Source: OLB7 sp966250335 (GTDB lineage Bacteria; Bacteroidota; Ignavibacteria; OLB7). From it: 64,000 nucleotides of DNA. This document shows, piece after piece, positions 43,485 through 52,322 of the stretch (positions within the stretch are counted from its first letter, which is position 1; each line of letters opens with the position of its first letter). Both the position numbers and the translations under genes were made by a program. Under the pieces are notes generated by a model. The model saw only the letters and a program-made list of their open reading frames with translations. It made no database searches and was not told the DNA's origin. The stretch spans positions 124,001 through 188,000 of the forward strand of contig CBINGZ010000001.1 of the NCBI GenBank assembly GCA_966250335.1. Reading direction: 5' to 3'.

Positions 43485-43949
43485 TCAGAACGGACGCCAC
43501 AGCGGGCGCTGGGCCAGCGGCGAGAAGGGCCACGGGATCAGCAGGAGGATCAGAACGACGGCGATCGTCCAGTAGATCGCGATCGACCGGAATTTGCGCC
43601 GGTCGTCGTCGGCGCGCTTCGCCATCGACGAACCGACCGACATCAGCACCACCGACGTGACCATGCCGAGTATATGGATCACGCTGAAGAAGAGCAACTG
43701 CCGATTCGCTGCACCCGCCCCCGGTTCCCCCCAGAAGAACTTCACGAACGGACTGGAGAAATAGAGCGCCATCCCGAGCAGCAGCTGCGTATGGCTGGCG
43801 GTGGTCCCCAGCATGAGGGCAAGCCTGTCCCCCCTTGTGAACCGCCGCGGCCGGAGCAGACCCCAGTATGTTCTTCCCAGCACGGTCGCCATCCCGAGCA
43901 GGACCAGCCAGCGAACCGAGGAATGAATCTGAAGCAGAGAGCCGTACAT
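43485..43949 (-). CDS. Four-span membrane protein
   Basis: This has 154 residues with hydrophobic spans at about 10-25, 47-68, 85-108 and 122-142, and conserved-looking histidines near residue 8 (QIHSSVRWLVLLG), 53 (SHTQLLLGM) and 92 (VIHILGM). Paired histidines in helices suggest a haem b-binding or cytochrome b561-like fold (inference). It forms an apparent operon with the DUF3817 gene. Confidence 0.55.
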   Translation of the reverse strand: MYGSLLQIHSSVRWLVLLGMATVLGRTYWGLLRPRRFTRGDRLALMLGTTASHTQLLLGMALYFSSPFVKFFWGEPGAGAANRQLLFFSVIHILGMVTSVVLMSVGSSMAKRADDDRRKFRSIAIYWTIAVVLILLLIPWPFSPLAQRPLWRPF

Positions 43950-44017
43950 GCGAATATCCTGTAGTGCCCCCCAACTTACACCCCGGGGCGCCTCCTGAAC
44001 TAGAACGGATGCTGCGA

Positions 44018-44929
44018 TTATTCGGACGAATCCTGCGCAGGTATTGTTCTGAAGGTTCTAGGGGACATCCCGAACCGCCGCCTGAAGAGACGGCCGAAGT
44101 AGGAGGGATCATCGAACCCCGCCCGGGCCGCGACCTCGGCGACCGTCGCGTCGGTGGTCCGCAGAAGTTTCCGCGCCTCCATCAGCCGCACGTCGAGAAT
44201 CCACTCCTTCGGCGAACGCCCGGAGCTCTTCCTGACGCAACGGAGGAGATAGTTCTCCGAAACGTTCAGTCGCCCCGCGTAGAACCCGACGGAGCCTTCG
44301 GTCGTCGCGTGCTCGAAGAGGAGACGGCGGAACCGGCGATCGAGCGACTCGGTTCTGTCGATACGCCGGGGCGGGGGGGCGGGCCCCTCGGCGAGAAGCC
44401 GTTCCACAAGCGCGCCGAAAAGATGCTCGGAGACCGGCTGATCTCCCGTCGCCTCGATCCGCGTCTCCTCCTCCAGCAGCAGACAGAGCTTCTCCAGCCA
44501 CTCCAGCGCCTTCGCCGGGAGGGGAATCGGCGTCCGCTGACCGACGACCTGCTCCACCGCTTCCGGCCGGAGCGCGCGTGAGAGGATCGCGTCGTCGTAC
44601 TGGATCATCCATCCGGTCGTCGAGGGATGGAGCGCCCTGAGCGACACGACGCTCCCCTGATTGACGAAGATCGCCCCCCGCGACCGTATCAGGACCGACT
44701 CGCCGTTGATCTGCACCGTGCCGCTCCCCTTCCGCTGCAGGATCAGATAGCTGAACGAGGCGACGTTCAACGGCGTCGGCACGCGAAGGAAGGGGAGGAA
44801 GTAGGCGATCGGTCGGATCGCGAGACGTGTCGGCTCGAAACGATAGTCCGGAGGGACGTCCCGAAGGAACGAACCGAGAAGGCCGTCGAGCGAATCGACC
44901 GCCACGAACCTCTTGCGTGATGCCGGCAT
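44018..44929 (-). CDS. AraC-family transcriptional regulator
   Basis: This has 303 residues. The C-terminal 100 hold the two AraC helix-turn-helix motifs (VGFYAGRLNVSENYLLRCVR, then TVAEVAARAGFDDPSYFGRL and FRRRFGMSPRTF). The N-terminal half is a cupin-like sensor (VASFSYLILQRKGSGTVQI). It is divergent from the WYL regulator gene. The -7-like box is only 4 bases before its start codon, so a leaderless mRNA is possible. The signal molecule is unknown. Confidence 0.85.
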   Translation of the reverse strand: MPASRKRFVAVDSLDGLLGSFLRDVPPDYRFEPTRLAIRPIAYFLPFLRVPTPLNVASFSYLILQRKGSGTVQINGESVLIRSRGAIFVNQGSVVSLRALHPSTTGWMIQYDDAILSRALRPEAVEQVVGQRTPIPLPAKALEWLEKLCLLLEEETRIEATGDQPVSEHLFGALVERLLAEGPAPPPRRIDRTESLDRRFRRLLFEHATTEGSVGFYAGRLNVSENYLLRCVRKSSGRSPKEWILDVRLMEARKLLRTTDATVAEVAARAGFDDPSYFGRLFRRRFGMSPRTFRTIPAQDSSE

Positions 44930-44933
44930 GGGG

Positions 44934-44987
44934 TCAAGTTAAGAATCCGATCACCCTCCGCGTATGGGGCGTCCCTTCGTAATTTGT
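44934..44987. promoter_or_regulatory. Divergent promoter boxes between the AraC and WYL regulators
   Basis: On the minus strand TAACTTGA (44941-44934) ends 4 bases before the AraC start. On the plus strand TAATTTGT (44980-44987) ends 8 bases before the WYL ATG at 44996. Both match the TAnnTT(g) type box. No ribosome site precedes either ATG. Confidence 0.4.
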
Positions 44988-44995
44988 CGACCGTT

Positions 44996-45973
44996 ATGGA
45001 TCGTCTTGAACGTCTCGTCGCCATCGTCCTCCACCTCCAGAGCCGCCGCGTGATCCGCGCGGAGGATCTGGCGGAGCATTTCGACGTGAGCGTCAGAACG
45101 GTATATCGTGATCTGCGGGCACTGGAGGAGGCGGGGGTGCCGGTCTCGGCGGAGGCGGGAAAGGGATACAGTCTCGTGGAGGGATATCATCTCCCCCCGG
45201 TCATGTTCACCGAGGAGGAGGCGAGCGCCCTCTTCATGGGGGGTGAATTCGCCGACCTTCTCGCCGACGCCTCCCTGAAGAAACACGCGCGATCCGCCCT
45301 CATGAAGATCCGGGCCGTGCTCCCGGCCGACAGGCGCGAGTTCGTCGAACGGCTCCAGGAGGCGACCGCCATCCGCATCCGCCGCGCCTCCTACCCGGAC
45401 AGGGAGAACCAGAACCTCGATGAGATCCAGCACGCCATCGCATATCGCAAGGTGATGCGTATAGTCTACAGGGGAGGCTCCACCGACGAGGTGACGACGC
45501 GCGAGGTGGAGCCGCTCGGGCTCGTCTACTACGCCGACCACTGGCACATGATCGGCCATTGCCGGCTGCGCGACGGGATCCGCGATTTCCGCACCGACAG
45601 AGTCGGCGGGATGGACATTCTCGACGAAACCTTCCCCGATCGACACGAGTTCTCGATCCGCGCCCATCTGGAAGGGATCGATCGTGGCGGAGACGCGACC
45701 ACACCGGTCGTCATCCGGTTCCGAAAGAACGCGGCGAAGTTCACCACCGACCGCCATTTCTTCGGGTTCGTGGAGGAGACCGCGGTGGAGGAAGGGGTGG
45801 AGATGCGGTTCGAGGCCCCTTCGTTCATCAGGATCGTCGGCTGGGTGATGTCGTTCGGCACCGCCGCCGAGATCATCTCCCCGCCCGAGCTTCGCCGGAT
45901 GGTGCGCGACATCTCGACGGCGATCGCCGACCGCTACAACGCCACCGAATCTTCCCCCCGGAATTTCTCCTGA
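44996..45973 (+). CDS. WYL-domain regulator with DeoR-like helix-turn-helix
   Basis: This has 325 residues from the ATG at 44996 (MDRLERLVAI); a GTG-type start 4 codons earlier is possible. The N-terminal HTH is RAEDLAEHFDVSVRTVYRDL near 21. The WYL domain lies at about 140-210 (MRIVYRGGSTDEV and EPLGLVYYADHWHMIGHCR), followed by a WCX domain. It is a YafY-like regulator. It is divergent from araC and precedes three small enzyme genes on the same strand that it may control (inference). Confidence 0.85.
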   Translation: MDRLERLVAIVLHLQSRRVIRAEDLAEHFDVSVRTVYRDLRALEEAGVPVSAEAGKGYSLVEGYHLPPVMFTEEEASALFMGGEFADLLADASLKKHARSALMKIRAVLPADRREFVERLQEATAIRIRRASYPDRENQNLDEIQHAIAYRKVMRIVYRGGSTDEVTTREVEPLGLVYYADHWHMIGHCRLRDGIRDFRTDRVGGMDILDETFPDRHEFSIRAHLEGIDRGGDATTPVVIRFRKNAAKFTTDRHFFGFVEETAVEEGVEMRFEAPSFIRIVGWVMSFGTAAEIISPPELRRMVRDISTAIADRYNATESSPRNFS

Positions 45974-46136
45974 CATACGGCTGTCACATCCCCTCCGTAG
46001 GTTGCGGCACGTCGACGGATGAGGCGCGGCATACCGATCCCCCACTCCTTCTCCGGTGGAATCGGAGGGATCGTACTCCGTAGCGTCGCCGGCGGTCGAG
46101 CATCATCGTCCACTCTCACAACATATCGAGGAATCG

Positions 46137-46502
46137 ATGTTTCAGGGATTACGCACCGTCATCTACAGCACGCCCGATCTGGAGCGGGGGAAGTCGTGGT
46201 ACGCAGAGATCCTGGGCACGCAGCCCTATTTCGATCAACCCTTCTATGTCGGTTTCAATGTGGGAGGCTACGAGCTGGGGCTCGATCCCAACGGCTCGAA
46301 CACGGGAGTGGGAGGGGTCCAGCCCTACTGGGGGGTTCCCGACGCCGACGCGGCGTTCGCCCGGCTCGTGGAGCTCGGGGCGACCCCGCATACGCCGATC
46401 CAGGATGTGGGAGAGGGGATCAGGGTGGCGACGCTGCTCGATCCCTTCGGCAATATCATCGGCATCATCGAGAACCCCCACTTCTCGCTTCCGAAGGAAT
46501 GA
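46137..46502 (+). CDS. Glyoxalase/VOC-family protein
   Basis: This has 121 residues with the VOC layout: GLRTVIYSTPDLERGKSWYA at the start, FYVGFNVGGYELGLDPN in the middle, and ATLLDPFGNIIGIIENPHF at the end. The family includes glyoxalases, extradiol dioxygenases and resistance proteins, and the function here is open. Its stop overlaps a possible 36-residue gene. Confidence 0.8.
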   Translation: MFQGLRTVIYSTPDLERGKSWYAEILGTQPYFDQPFYVGFNVGGYELGLDPNGSNTGVGGVQPYWGVPDADAAFARLVELGATPHTPIQDVGEGIRVATLLDPFGNIIGIIENPHFSLPKE

Positions 46503-46609
46503 AGAAGGAAGGGGCGCTGCGCGACATCCGCTTCGACCTGCTTCCCCGCTCGCTCAAGGATGAGCTCAAGCGGGAGGCGCGGGGACGGCTCAAGGTCATA
46601 TCACGATAG
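46499..46609 (+). CDS. Possible 36-residue protein overlapping the VOC gene
   Basis: The ATG overlaps the VOC stop (ATGA) and the frame encodes a basic, helical peptide (ALRDIRFDLLPRSLKDELKR). AAGGA precedes the ATG. Amphipathic character and coupling support expression, but the length gives little statistical weight. No family is known to me. Confidence 0.4.
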   Translation: MKKEGALRDIRFDLLPRSLKDELKREARGRLKVISR

Positions 46610-46658
46610 AAGAATATCGCATTCAACCATCCTATCAATCAGCACAAGGGAGAGATCA

Positions 46659-47165
46659 ATGTATCGCACGATCGAGGATTTCATCAACGACTGGAACTAC
46701 GAGTCGGAGGCGACGCTCAAGGTGTTCGGCAACGTGACCGACGAGGCAATGGAGCAGCGTGTCACGCCGGAGGGGAGGTCGCTCGGCTTCCTGATGTGGC
46801 ATATCACGCTGACGCCGATCGAGATGCTCGGCGGGCAGGCGAAGATTCCGGTCGACGGACCGGCGCTGGGAACACCGGCGCCGCAGACGGCGGCGGAGAT
46901 CACGGCGACCTATGCCCGCGTCGCCGAGGCGACGATCGACGGCGTGAAGGGAGCGCTGACCGACGAGAAGCTGACCGAGATGATCCCGATGTACGGCGGC
47001 GAGATGTGGTCGTACGGCGCCACGCTGCAGGCGCTGGTCCATCACCAGGCGCACCATCGCGGCCAGATCACGGTGCTGATGCGCCAGGCGGGGCTGCCGG
47101 TGCCCGGTGTCTACGGCCCCTCGCGCGAGGAATGGATCGCGTACGGCATGGAGGCACACCCCTGA
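46659..47165 (+). CDS. DinB-family protein
   Basis: This has 168 residues with a helical bundle layout. The metal-binding histidines fall in FLMWHITLTPIEM near 44 and LVHHQAHHRGQITVLMRQAG near 127, as in DinB/YfiT. The ATG at 46659 has GGGAGAG about 6 bases upstream. DinB-like proteins are metal-dependent hydrolases or thiol transferases; the substrate here is unknown. Confidence 0.8.
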   Translation: MYRTIEDFINDWNYESEATLKVFGNVTDEAMEQRVTPEGRSLGFLMWHITLTPIEMLGGQAKIPVDGPALGTPAPQTAAEITATYARVAEATIDGVKGALTDEKLTEMIPMYGGEMWSYGATLQALVHHQAHHRGQITVLMRQAGLPVPGVYGPSREEWIAYGMEAHP

Positions 47166-47193
47166 GATCGCATCAGGATATATCATAACGGAT

Positions 47194-47226
47194 GCGCGGC
47201 GCATCGATCGAATCGATGCGCCGCGC
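47194..47226. terminator. 15-bp perfect hairpin between convergent genes
   Basis: GCGCGGCGCATCGAT pairs with ATCGATGCGCCGCGC around a 3-base loop. It lies 28 bp past the DinB stop and 54 bp past the stop of the convergent giant gene, so it probably terminates both. Confidence 0.75.
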
Positions 47227-47280
47227 TCTGTCTGGAGTCTCCCATCTCTTAGACTCCATACTCGCATGGTCCGGGAGCGG

Positions 47281-50200
47281 CTACTGCGCCGCCGCGTACC
47301 AGAGACCTGTCGATGCACGATAGACCAGCGGGAGGCTTCTCCCCGCGTTCACCGTCACCGACGACCCGCCGAGCGACCCGCCGGAGACCGTGATACCGGC
47401 GCCCGACGTGTTCACGATCCACATCTGCTGTCCGTTTCTGACGCCGCCCGCGTTGAGGGCCACGTTCCCCCCCGCCAGGATCATCGCTTCCGATACGGTT
47501 CCGATATTTCCCGACGCGACGACCCGCTCCGAGCTCGGGGCGAGCGTCGCCGGATCGATCCAGCCGAGCTGCGCCGTCATGTTCGGCGACGCGCCGCTTG
47601 TGGAGACGATGCCGAGCACCCGGTTGGCCGGGGAGGCGCTGAGGGTTTCAGGAAGCGTATAGGTGATGTTGTCGATCGTCTGCGATGCCGAGGCCGCAAA
47701 GCCGGAATACCGCTGCGTCGCGGCCGTCCCGCCGACGAACTGAAGCTGCGACGGCGCGCCCCCTGCCGTGGCGCCGCTCAGCATCAGGCGCACCTTGCCG
47801 ATCGCGTTGATCGCATAGTCGCCCGAGGCCGTCCCCGGAGTGTAGGCGAACACGCCCGAGTTCACCCCCTGAACCTGCGGGATCAGACCGAGCACCTGCA
47901 GCGTCGACGCGTTCGCCGCCGCCACGATACCGATGTTCGAGAAGAGCGAGCCGGTCCCCTGACCGAACATGCCGACGTTCGGCAGGAAGTTCGTGCTCTG
48001 CGCCTGACCCAGCGTGCCGATCGCCGTCACCGAGGCATTGGTCGAGGGGATGATCGCCGCTCCGGCCGCGCCGGTGATCGACGCCGTCTGGCTGGGAGCA
48101 GTGAAGCCCGAGACCGACACGCCGTTGACGCCGATACCGGAAGCGAAGCCCGCCGTGGGGTTGGAACTGGAGATCGTGGTGCCGGAGACACCGGCGATCT
48201 GTCGCGTCCCTCCCGTGACCGACGTTACCACGTCGAGGCCGTAGGAAGGTGTCCCCGCCGTCGTCGCGTTGGTGGCGACATTGACACGACCGAAGTTGGA
48301 GGTCGTGGTGCCGATCATCACGACGCCGTCCTTATCGATCCGAGCGCGCTCCGCTCCGGAGGTGCCGAGCACCAGCGGCTGCGTGTTGCCTGCCGAGGTC
48401 CCCAGGAACTGCTCTCCTGCCCCGGTGCCTCCCGTTCCGATATTATTACCTCCCAGCCCCCATGCGAACGTGCTGGCGTCGATCCAGTCGAGCTGCGCCG
48501 TCATGTTCGGCGACGTACCGGACGAGGAGGAGACTCCGAGGAGTTTTCCGGCCGGAGCCGCGCCGATCGAGGCCGGAAGCGTATAGCTGATGTTATCGCT
48601 CTGCGATGTGGACGCCGCGAAGCCGGAATACCGCTGCGCCGCGGCCGTCCCGCCGACGAACTGAAGCTGCGACGGCGCGCCCCCTGCCGTGGCGCCGCTC
48701 AGCATCAGGCGCATCTTGCCGATCGCGTTGATCGAGTAGTCCCCCGCCGCCGTCCCCGGAGTGTAGGCGAAGACGCCCGTATTGACACCCTGAACCTGCG
48801 GGATCAGTCCCATCACCTGAAGCGTCGACGCGTTCGCCGCCGCAACCATACCGATGTTGGAGAAGAACGAGCCGCTTCCCTGGCCGAACATGCCGACGTT
48901 CGGCAGGAAGTTCGCGTTCTGCGCCTGCCCCAGGGTGCCGATCGCCGTCACCGAGGCATTGGTCGAGGGAACGATCGCCATGCCGACGACGCCGGAGATC
49001 GAGGCGGTCTGGTTTGGAGCGGCGAAGTCGGAGTAGGTCTGGCCTATGACACCGATGCCGGAGGAGACTCCCGCCGTCGGGTTCGAGCTCGTAAAGACGG
49101 TCCCCATGATACCGCTCACCTGCCGCGTGCCGCCGGCGGCGGTCGTCAGCACATCGATACCGGTTCCCGGGGCGCCCGTTGCGCTCGCGTTGGTGACCAC
49201 GTTCAGGCGGCCGTAGTTCGCGGTGGTGCTGCCGAGCATCATGACCCCATCCTTGTCGATGCGCGCGCGCTCCGTCCCGGAGGTGCCGAGCACCAGCGGC
49301 TGCGTGTTGCCTGCCGAGGTCCCCAGGAACTGCTCTCCTGCCCCGGTGCCTCCCGTTCCGATATTATTACCTCCCAGCCCCCATGCGAACGTGCTGGCGT
49401 CGATCCAGTCGAGCTGCGCCGTCATGTTCGGCGACGTGCCGGATGAGGAGGAAACTCCAAGGAGCTTTCCGGCAGGAGCCGCACCGATCGAGGCCGGGAG
49501 GGTGTAGCTGATGTTATCGCTCTGCGATGCGGATGCCGCGAAGCCGGAATACCGCTGCGCCGCCGACGTCCCGCCGACGAACTGAAGCTGCGACGGAGCG
49601 CCGCTTGCCGTTGCGCCGCTCAGCATCAGACGCATCTTCCCGACCGCGTTGATCGAGTAATCGCCCGCCGCCGTCCCCGGGGTGTAGGCGAACACGCCCG
49701 AGTTCACCCCCTGGACCTGCGGGATCAGACCAAGAATCTGGAGCGTGGAAGCGTTCCCCGCTCCGACCACGCCGATGTTCGAGAAGAGGGAGCCGGCGCT
49801 CTGGCCGAGGGCGCCGACGTTCGGCAGGAAGTTCGTGCTCTGCGCCTGCCCCAGGGTGCCGATGGCGGTTACCGAGGCATTGGTCGAAGGGATGATCGCC
49901 GCTCCGGCCGAGCCGGTGATCGACGCCGTCTGGCTGGGAGCGGTGAAGCCGGAGTAGGAGAAGCCCATGACGCCGATACCGGAGGCAAGGCCGGCCGCGG
50001 GGCTGGAACTGGAGAAGGTGGTGCCGGAGATGCCGGCGATCTGCCGCGTTCCTCCCGTCACCGACGCCACCGCATCAATGGCGTACGGAGGAGTCCCCGC
50101 CGTCGTCGCATTGGTGGCGACGTTGACCCGACCGACGGTGGAGGTCGTGGTGCCGACCATCACGACGCCGTCCTTGTCGACACGGGCGCGCTCGGCGCCG

Positions 50201-51378
50201 GAAGTAGCGATGACGAGAGGCTGCGTGTTCCCGGCCGAGGTGCCGAGGAACTGCTGCCCGGCGCCGGTACCTCCGGTCGTGATATTGTTACCCCCCAGTC
50301 CCCACGAGTTGTCGCTGGAGGGAATCCACTGCGAGCCGTTCCAGCGGAGCGCCTGTCCCGCCTGGGCCCCCATGCCGCTCAGTTTGTCGCCGGTCACGGC
50401 GCCGTTCTCGATCGATCGGTTCTGGACCACGCCGTCGCCGAGCTCCTGGGCGCCGATGCTCCGATCCAGAATCCTGGGACCGTCGACGGCGTCGGCCGCG
50501 ATCTGGCTCGATCCGACGGCCGAGAAGGCGATCTTGTCGCGCGTGACGGCCCCTCCGGCGATCTTCGCCGTGCTCACCGACCCGTCGGCGATCATCGTGG
50601 AGATGATCCCGCCGCTCGCCACTTCGAGCCGTGCGTCGCCGGAGGTCGCTCCCCCGGTGAGGCCGGGCCCGGCCGTGACGCTCGTAATATCTCCCGACGA
50701 TGTGATCGACTGCCACGAGGCGGTCGTGCCGTTGGAGGTGAGCACCTGTCCGGCGCCGGAACCGGTCGCGCCGATCTTGGCGACCGTCACCGAGCCGTCG
50801 GCGATCTTCGCCGATGTGATCGCCCCATCGGCGATCTTCGCGCCGTTGACCGCGTTGTTCATCAGGTCGGCGGTGGAGACCGCGCCGTCGGCGATCTTGG
50901 CGCTGGTGATCGCGTTGTCGGCCACATCCTCCGCCATTTCCGCCACATCCGAACGAAGGCTGTAGGGGGCCGAGGTGAGCTCGGTGCGTGGAAGCTCCGA
51001 CCCGGCGTCGATCGTGACGCCCAGATAGTACGGCTTGTCGAACGTCAGGGCGCCGAACGGCGTGGCGCTCCCGAGGTTCACGTTGAAGAGCCCGCGGGTG
51101 ACCTGCACGCTCTGCGTCTCGCTCCAGACGGGGGCGCCGCCGGTTGCCGCATCGTAGAGGCGAAGGACCATGGAGTAGGTGCCGTCGTTGACCGGCACGA
51201 CCCCGTCGGGACCGGTCACGACCCCCTGGTAGCTGATGAGTTCCGGAACCTGACCGGCGGCGCCGGCTCCCCCGGCCATCATTCCAACAAGAACGCAGAG
51301 CCCTGCAAGCGAACGGGAGCGCGCAGCCGTACGGTTCGGCGCGAGCGGTCCCTTCACGATACGATGTATCATGTTCAT
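47281..51378 (-). CDS. Giant secreted repeat protein (three 307-residue repeats)
   Basis: This 1365-residue protein has a signal peptide (LAGLCVLVGMMAGGAGAAGQ). A beta-rich N-domain spans about 45-130 (ISYQGVVTGPDGVVPVNDGT). Two stretches of short repeats AITSAKIADGAVS/T follow at about 140-330. From residue 359 come three 307-residue units opening with WGLGGNNI(G/T)TGGTGAG and SAGNTQPLVL. The end is a 90-residue beta domain (MWIVNTSGAGITVSGG). It resembles phage tail-fibre or adhesin-like shafts. No type IX sorting domain is seen, so its export route is unclear. CAGGAATC precedes the start. Confidence 0.8.
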   Translation of the reverse strand: MNMIHRIVKGPLAPNRTAARSRSLAGLCVLVGMMAGGAGAAGQVPELISYQGVVTGPDGVVPVNDGTYSMVLRLYDAATGGAPVWSETQSVQVTRGLFNVNLGSATPFGALTFDKPYYLGVTIDAGSELPRTELTSAPYSLRSDVAEMAEDVADNAITSAKIADGAVSTADLMNNAVNGAKIADGAITSAKIADGSVTVAKIGATGSGAGQVLTSNGTTASWQSITSSGDITSVTAGPGLTGGATSGDARLEVASGGIISTMIADGSVSTAKIAGGAVTRDKIAFSAVGSSQIAADAVDGPRILDRSIGAQELGDGVVQNRSIENGAVTGDKLSGMGAQAGQALRWNGSQWIPSSDNSWGLGGNNITTGGTGAGQQFLGTSAGNTQPLVIATSGAERARVDKDGVVMVGTTTSTVGRVNVATNATTAGTPPYAIDAVASVTGGTRQIAGISGTTFSSSSPAAGLASGIGVMGFSYSGFTAPSQTASITGSAGAAIIPSTNASVTAIGTLGQAQSTNFLPNVGALGQSAGSLFSNIGVVGAGNASTLQILGLIPQVQGVNSGVFAYTPGTAAGDYSINAVGKMRLMLSGATASGAPSQLQFVGGTSAAQRYSGFAASASQSDNISYTLPASIGAAPAGKLLGVSSSSGTSPNMTAQLDWIDASTFAWGLGGNNIGTGGTGAGEQFLGTSAGNTQPLVLGTSGTERARIDKDGVMMLGSTTANYGRLNVVTNASATGAPGTGIDVLTTAAGGTRQVSGIMGTVFTSSNPTAGVSSGIGVIGQTYSDFAAPNQTASISGVVGMAIVPSTNASVTAIGTLGQAQNANFLPNVGMFGQGSGSFFSNIGMVAAANASTLQVMGLIPQVQGVNTGVFAYTPGTAAGDYSINAIGKMRLMLSGATAGGAPSQLQFVGGTAAAQRYSGFAASTSQSDNISYTLPASIGAAPAGKLLGVSSSSGTSPNMTAQLDWIDASTFAWGLGGNNIGTGGTGAGEQFLGTSAGNTQPLVLGTSGAERARIDKDGVVMIGTTTSNFGRVNVATNATTAGTPSYGLDVVTSVTGGTRQIAGVSGTTISSSNPTAGFASGIGVNGVSVSGFTAPSQTASITGAAGAAIIPSTNASVTAIGTLGQAQSTNFLPNVGMFGQGTGSLFSNIGIVAAANASTLQVLGLIPQVQGVNSGVFAYTPGTASGDYAINAIGKVRLMLSGATAGGAPSQLQFVGGTAATQRYSGFAASASQTIDNITYTLPETLSASPANRVLGIVSTSGASPNMTAQLGWIDPATLAPSSERVVASGNIGTVSEAMILAGGNVALNAGGVRNGQQMWIVNTSGAGITVSGGSLGGSSVTVNAGRSLPLVYRASTGLWYAAAQ
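47542..50304 (-). repeat. Three tandem 921-bp repeats inside the giant gene
   Basis: The tryptophan codon of each WGLGGNN lies at 50304, 49383 and 48462, which is exactly 921 bp apart. The units are 49384-50304, 48463-49383 and about 47542-48462. Long stretches of units 2 and 3 are identical at DNA level (for example around 48421-48520 and 49342-49441), pointing to recent duplication or gene conversion. Assembly collapse at such repeats is possible. Confidence 0.9.
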
Positions 51379-51443
51379 GATGATTCCTGTGAGATTATTA
51401 TGAAGAAGCTGTAGTCTGCTGTGCTGGTAGTTCCCTCTTCGAC

Positions 51444-52010
51444 CTAGCGGAGGAGCTGCAGGAGCAGTGTCCGCGTTATCGGACGTCCTCCAACCGGGCG
51501 GATCTCCACGCGGCAGAGATATTCACCGGCGGCCGCCCGATTTCCCCCCGCGTCTCGACCGTCCCATTCGGCGCCGTGGCGCCCCTTCTCCACACGTCCC
51601 GCCTCGAGCGTCCTAAGCTCACGTCCGAGCATATCGTAGACCGCTATTCGTACGTCGGAGGGGGCCGTCGCCGTGTAGCCGATCGTCGTGCTGATGCTGA
51701 AGGGGTTCGGATGACCGGCGACCGCCGAGCCCTCCGTACGCTCCCCGGCGACTCCGGAGACGGGGGAGACCGGCAGCCAGAATCCCTGCATCGCACCGAT
51801 CGCACCCCCCGATGCCGGGCCGATGATCGCCTGGCCGACGGTGGAGGAGACCTTATGCGTACCGTCGCCGACGCCTGTCGATCCGCCGCTCCCGACGACC
51901 TGACGGGTTATCCGCATCTGGCCCCGCGCCTCCGTCGCTGCAAGCGCGACGATCAGAACCGCCGCCGCGACGGCGATCATGATCCGGCCGACTCTATCGA
52001 GTGTTTCCAT
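51444..52010 (-). CDS. Small secreted protein with type IX/FlgD-like C-terminal domain
   Basis: This has 188 residues from the ATG at 52010 (METLDRVGRI). A signal peptide is VAAAVLIVALAATEARGQ. The middle is short (SGGSTGVGDGTHKVSSTVGQ), and the last 85 residues are a FlgD-like sorting domain (HPNPFSISTTIGYTATAPS, YDMLGRELRTLEAG, GGNRAAAGEYLCRVEI). It lies 65 bp upstream of the giant gene and may be its partner or surface anchor (inference). Confidence 0.75.
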   Translation of the reverse strand: METLDRVGRIMIAVAAAVLIVALAATEARGQMRITRQVVGSGGSTGVGDGTHKVSSTVGQAIIGPASGGAIGAMQGFWLPVSPVSGVAGERTEGSAVAGHPNPFSISTTIGYTATAPSDVRIAVYDMLGRELRTLEAGRVEKGRHGAEWDGRDAGGNRAAAGEYLCRVEIRPVGGRPITRTLLLQLLR

Positions 52011-52153
52011 CTCTGGAAGTCCTGATGTTGGAATGTTGGCGTTGAGGCGGCGTGCCCGGCATTGGAAGAGCGGCGCCTGCTCAACCAATGCCGTGACAAC
52101 GGACCGCCGTTGTTCTGTGCTGCAAAACTACGGCGTCCAGTAGGGGGCTGTCA

Positions 52154-52280
52154 CCAGGACAAAACCCGGACAGGAATGGCCGGCATATCACGCCGGCAGC
52201 GCTTCCCGCCACTATCAACCGGGGAGCAGCCGGATGCAACCGACAGCCACCCGGACAAAACCCGGACAAAACCCGGACAA
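52154..52280. repeat. Five 11-bp direct repeats in two clusters
   Basis: The unit CCCGGACAAAA occurs three times in tandem at 52250-52280 (last copy ends CCCGGACAA). Almost two copies occur at 52154-52173 (first CCAGGACAAAA). The region 52011-52322 holds no gene. It lies upstream of the minus-strand secreted genes and downstream of the TPR-LuxR genes. An 11-bp period repeats nearly every helical turn, as in binding sites for oligomeric regulators. Confidence 0.75.
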
Positions 52281-52322
52281 TCAGGGGGGAGGAGGGGGTG
52301 AACGATACAAAACGGGGATCGG

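Noticed and set aside
52154..52280. CRISPR array
   Set aside because: The 11-bp units are directly adjacent or irregularly placed with no unique spacers of constant length.
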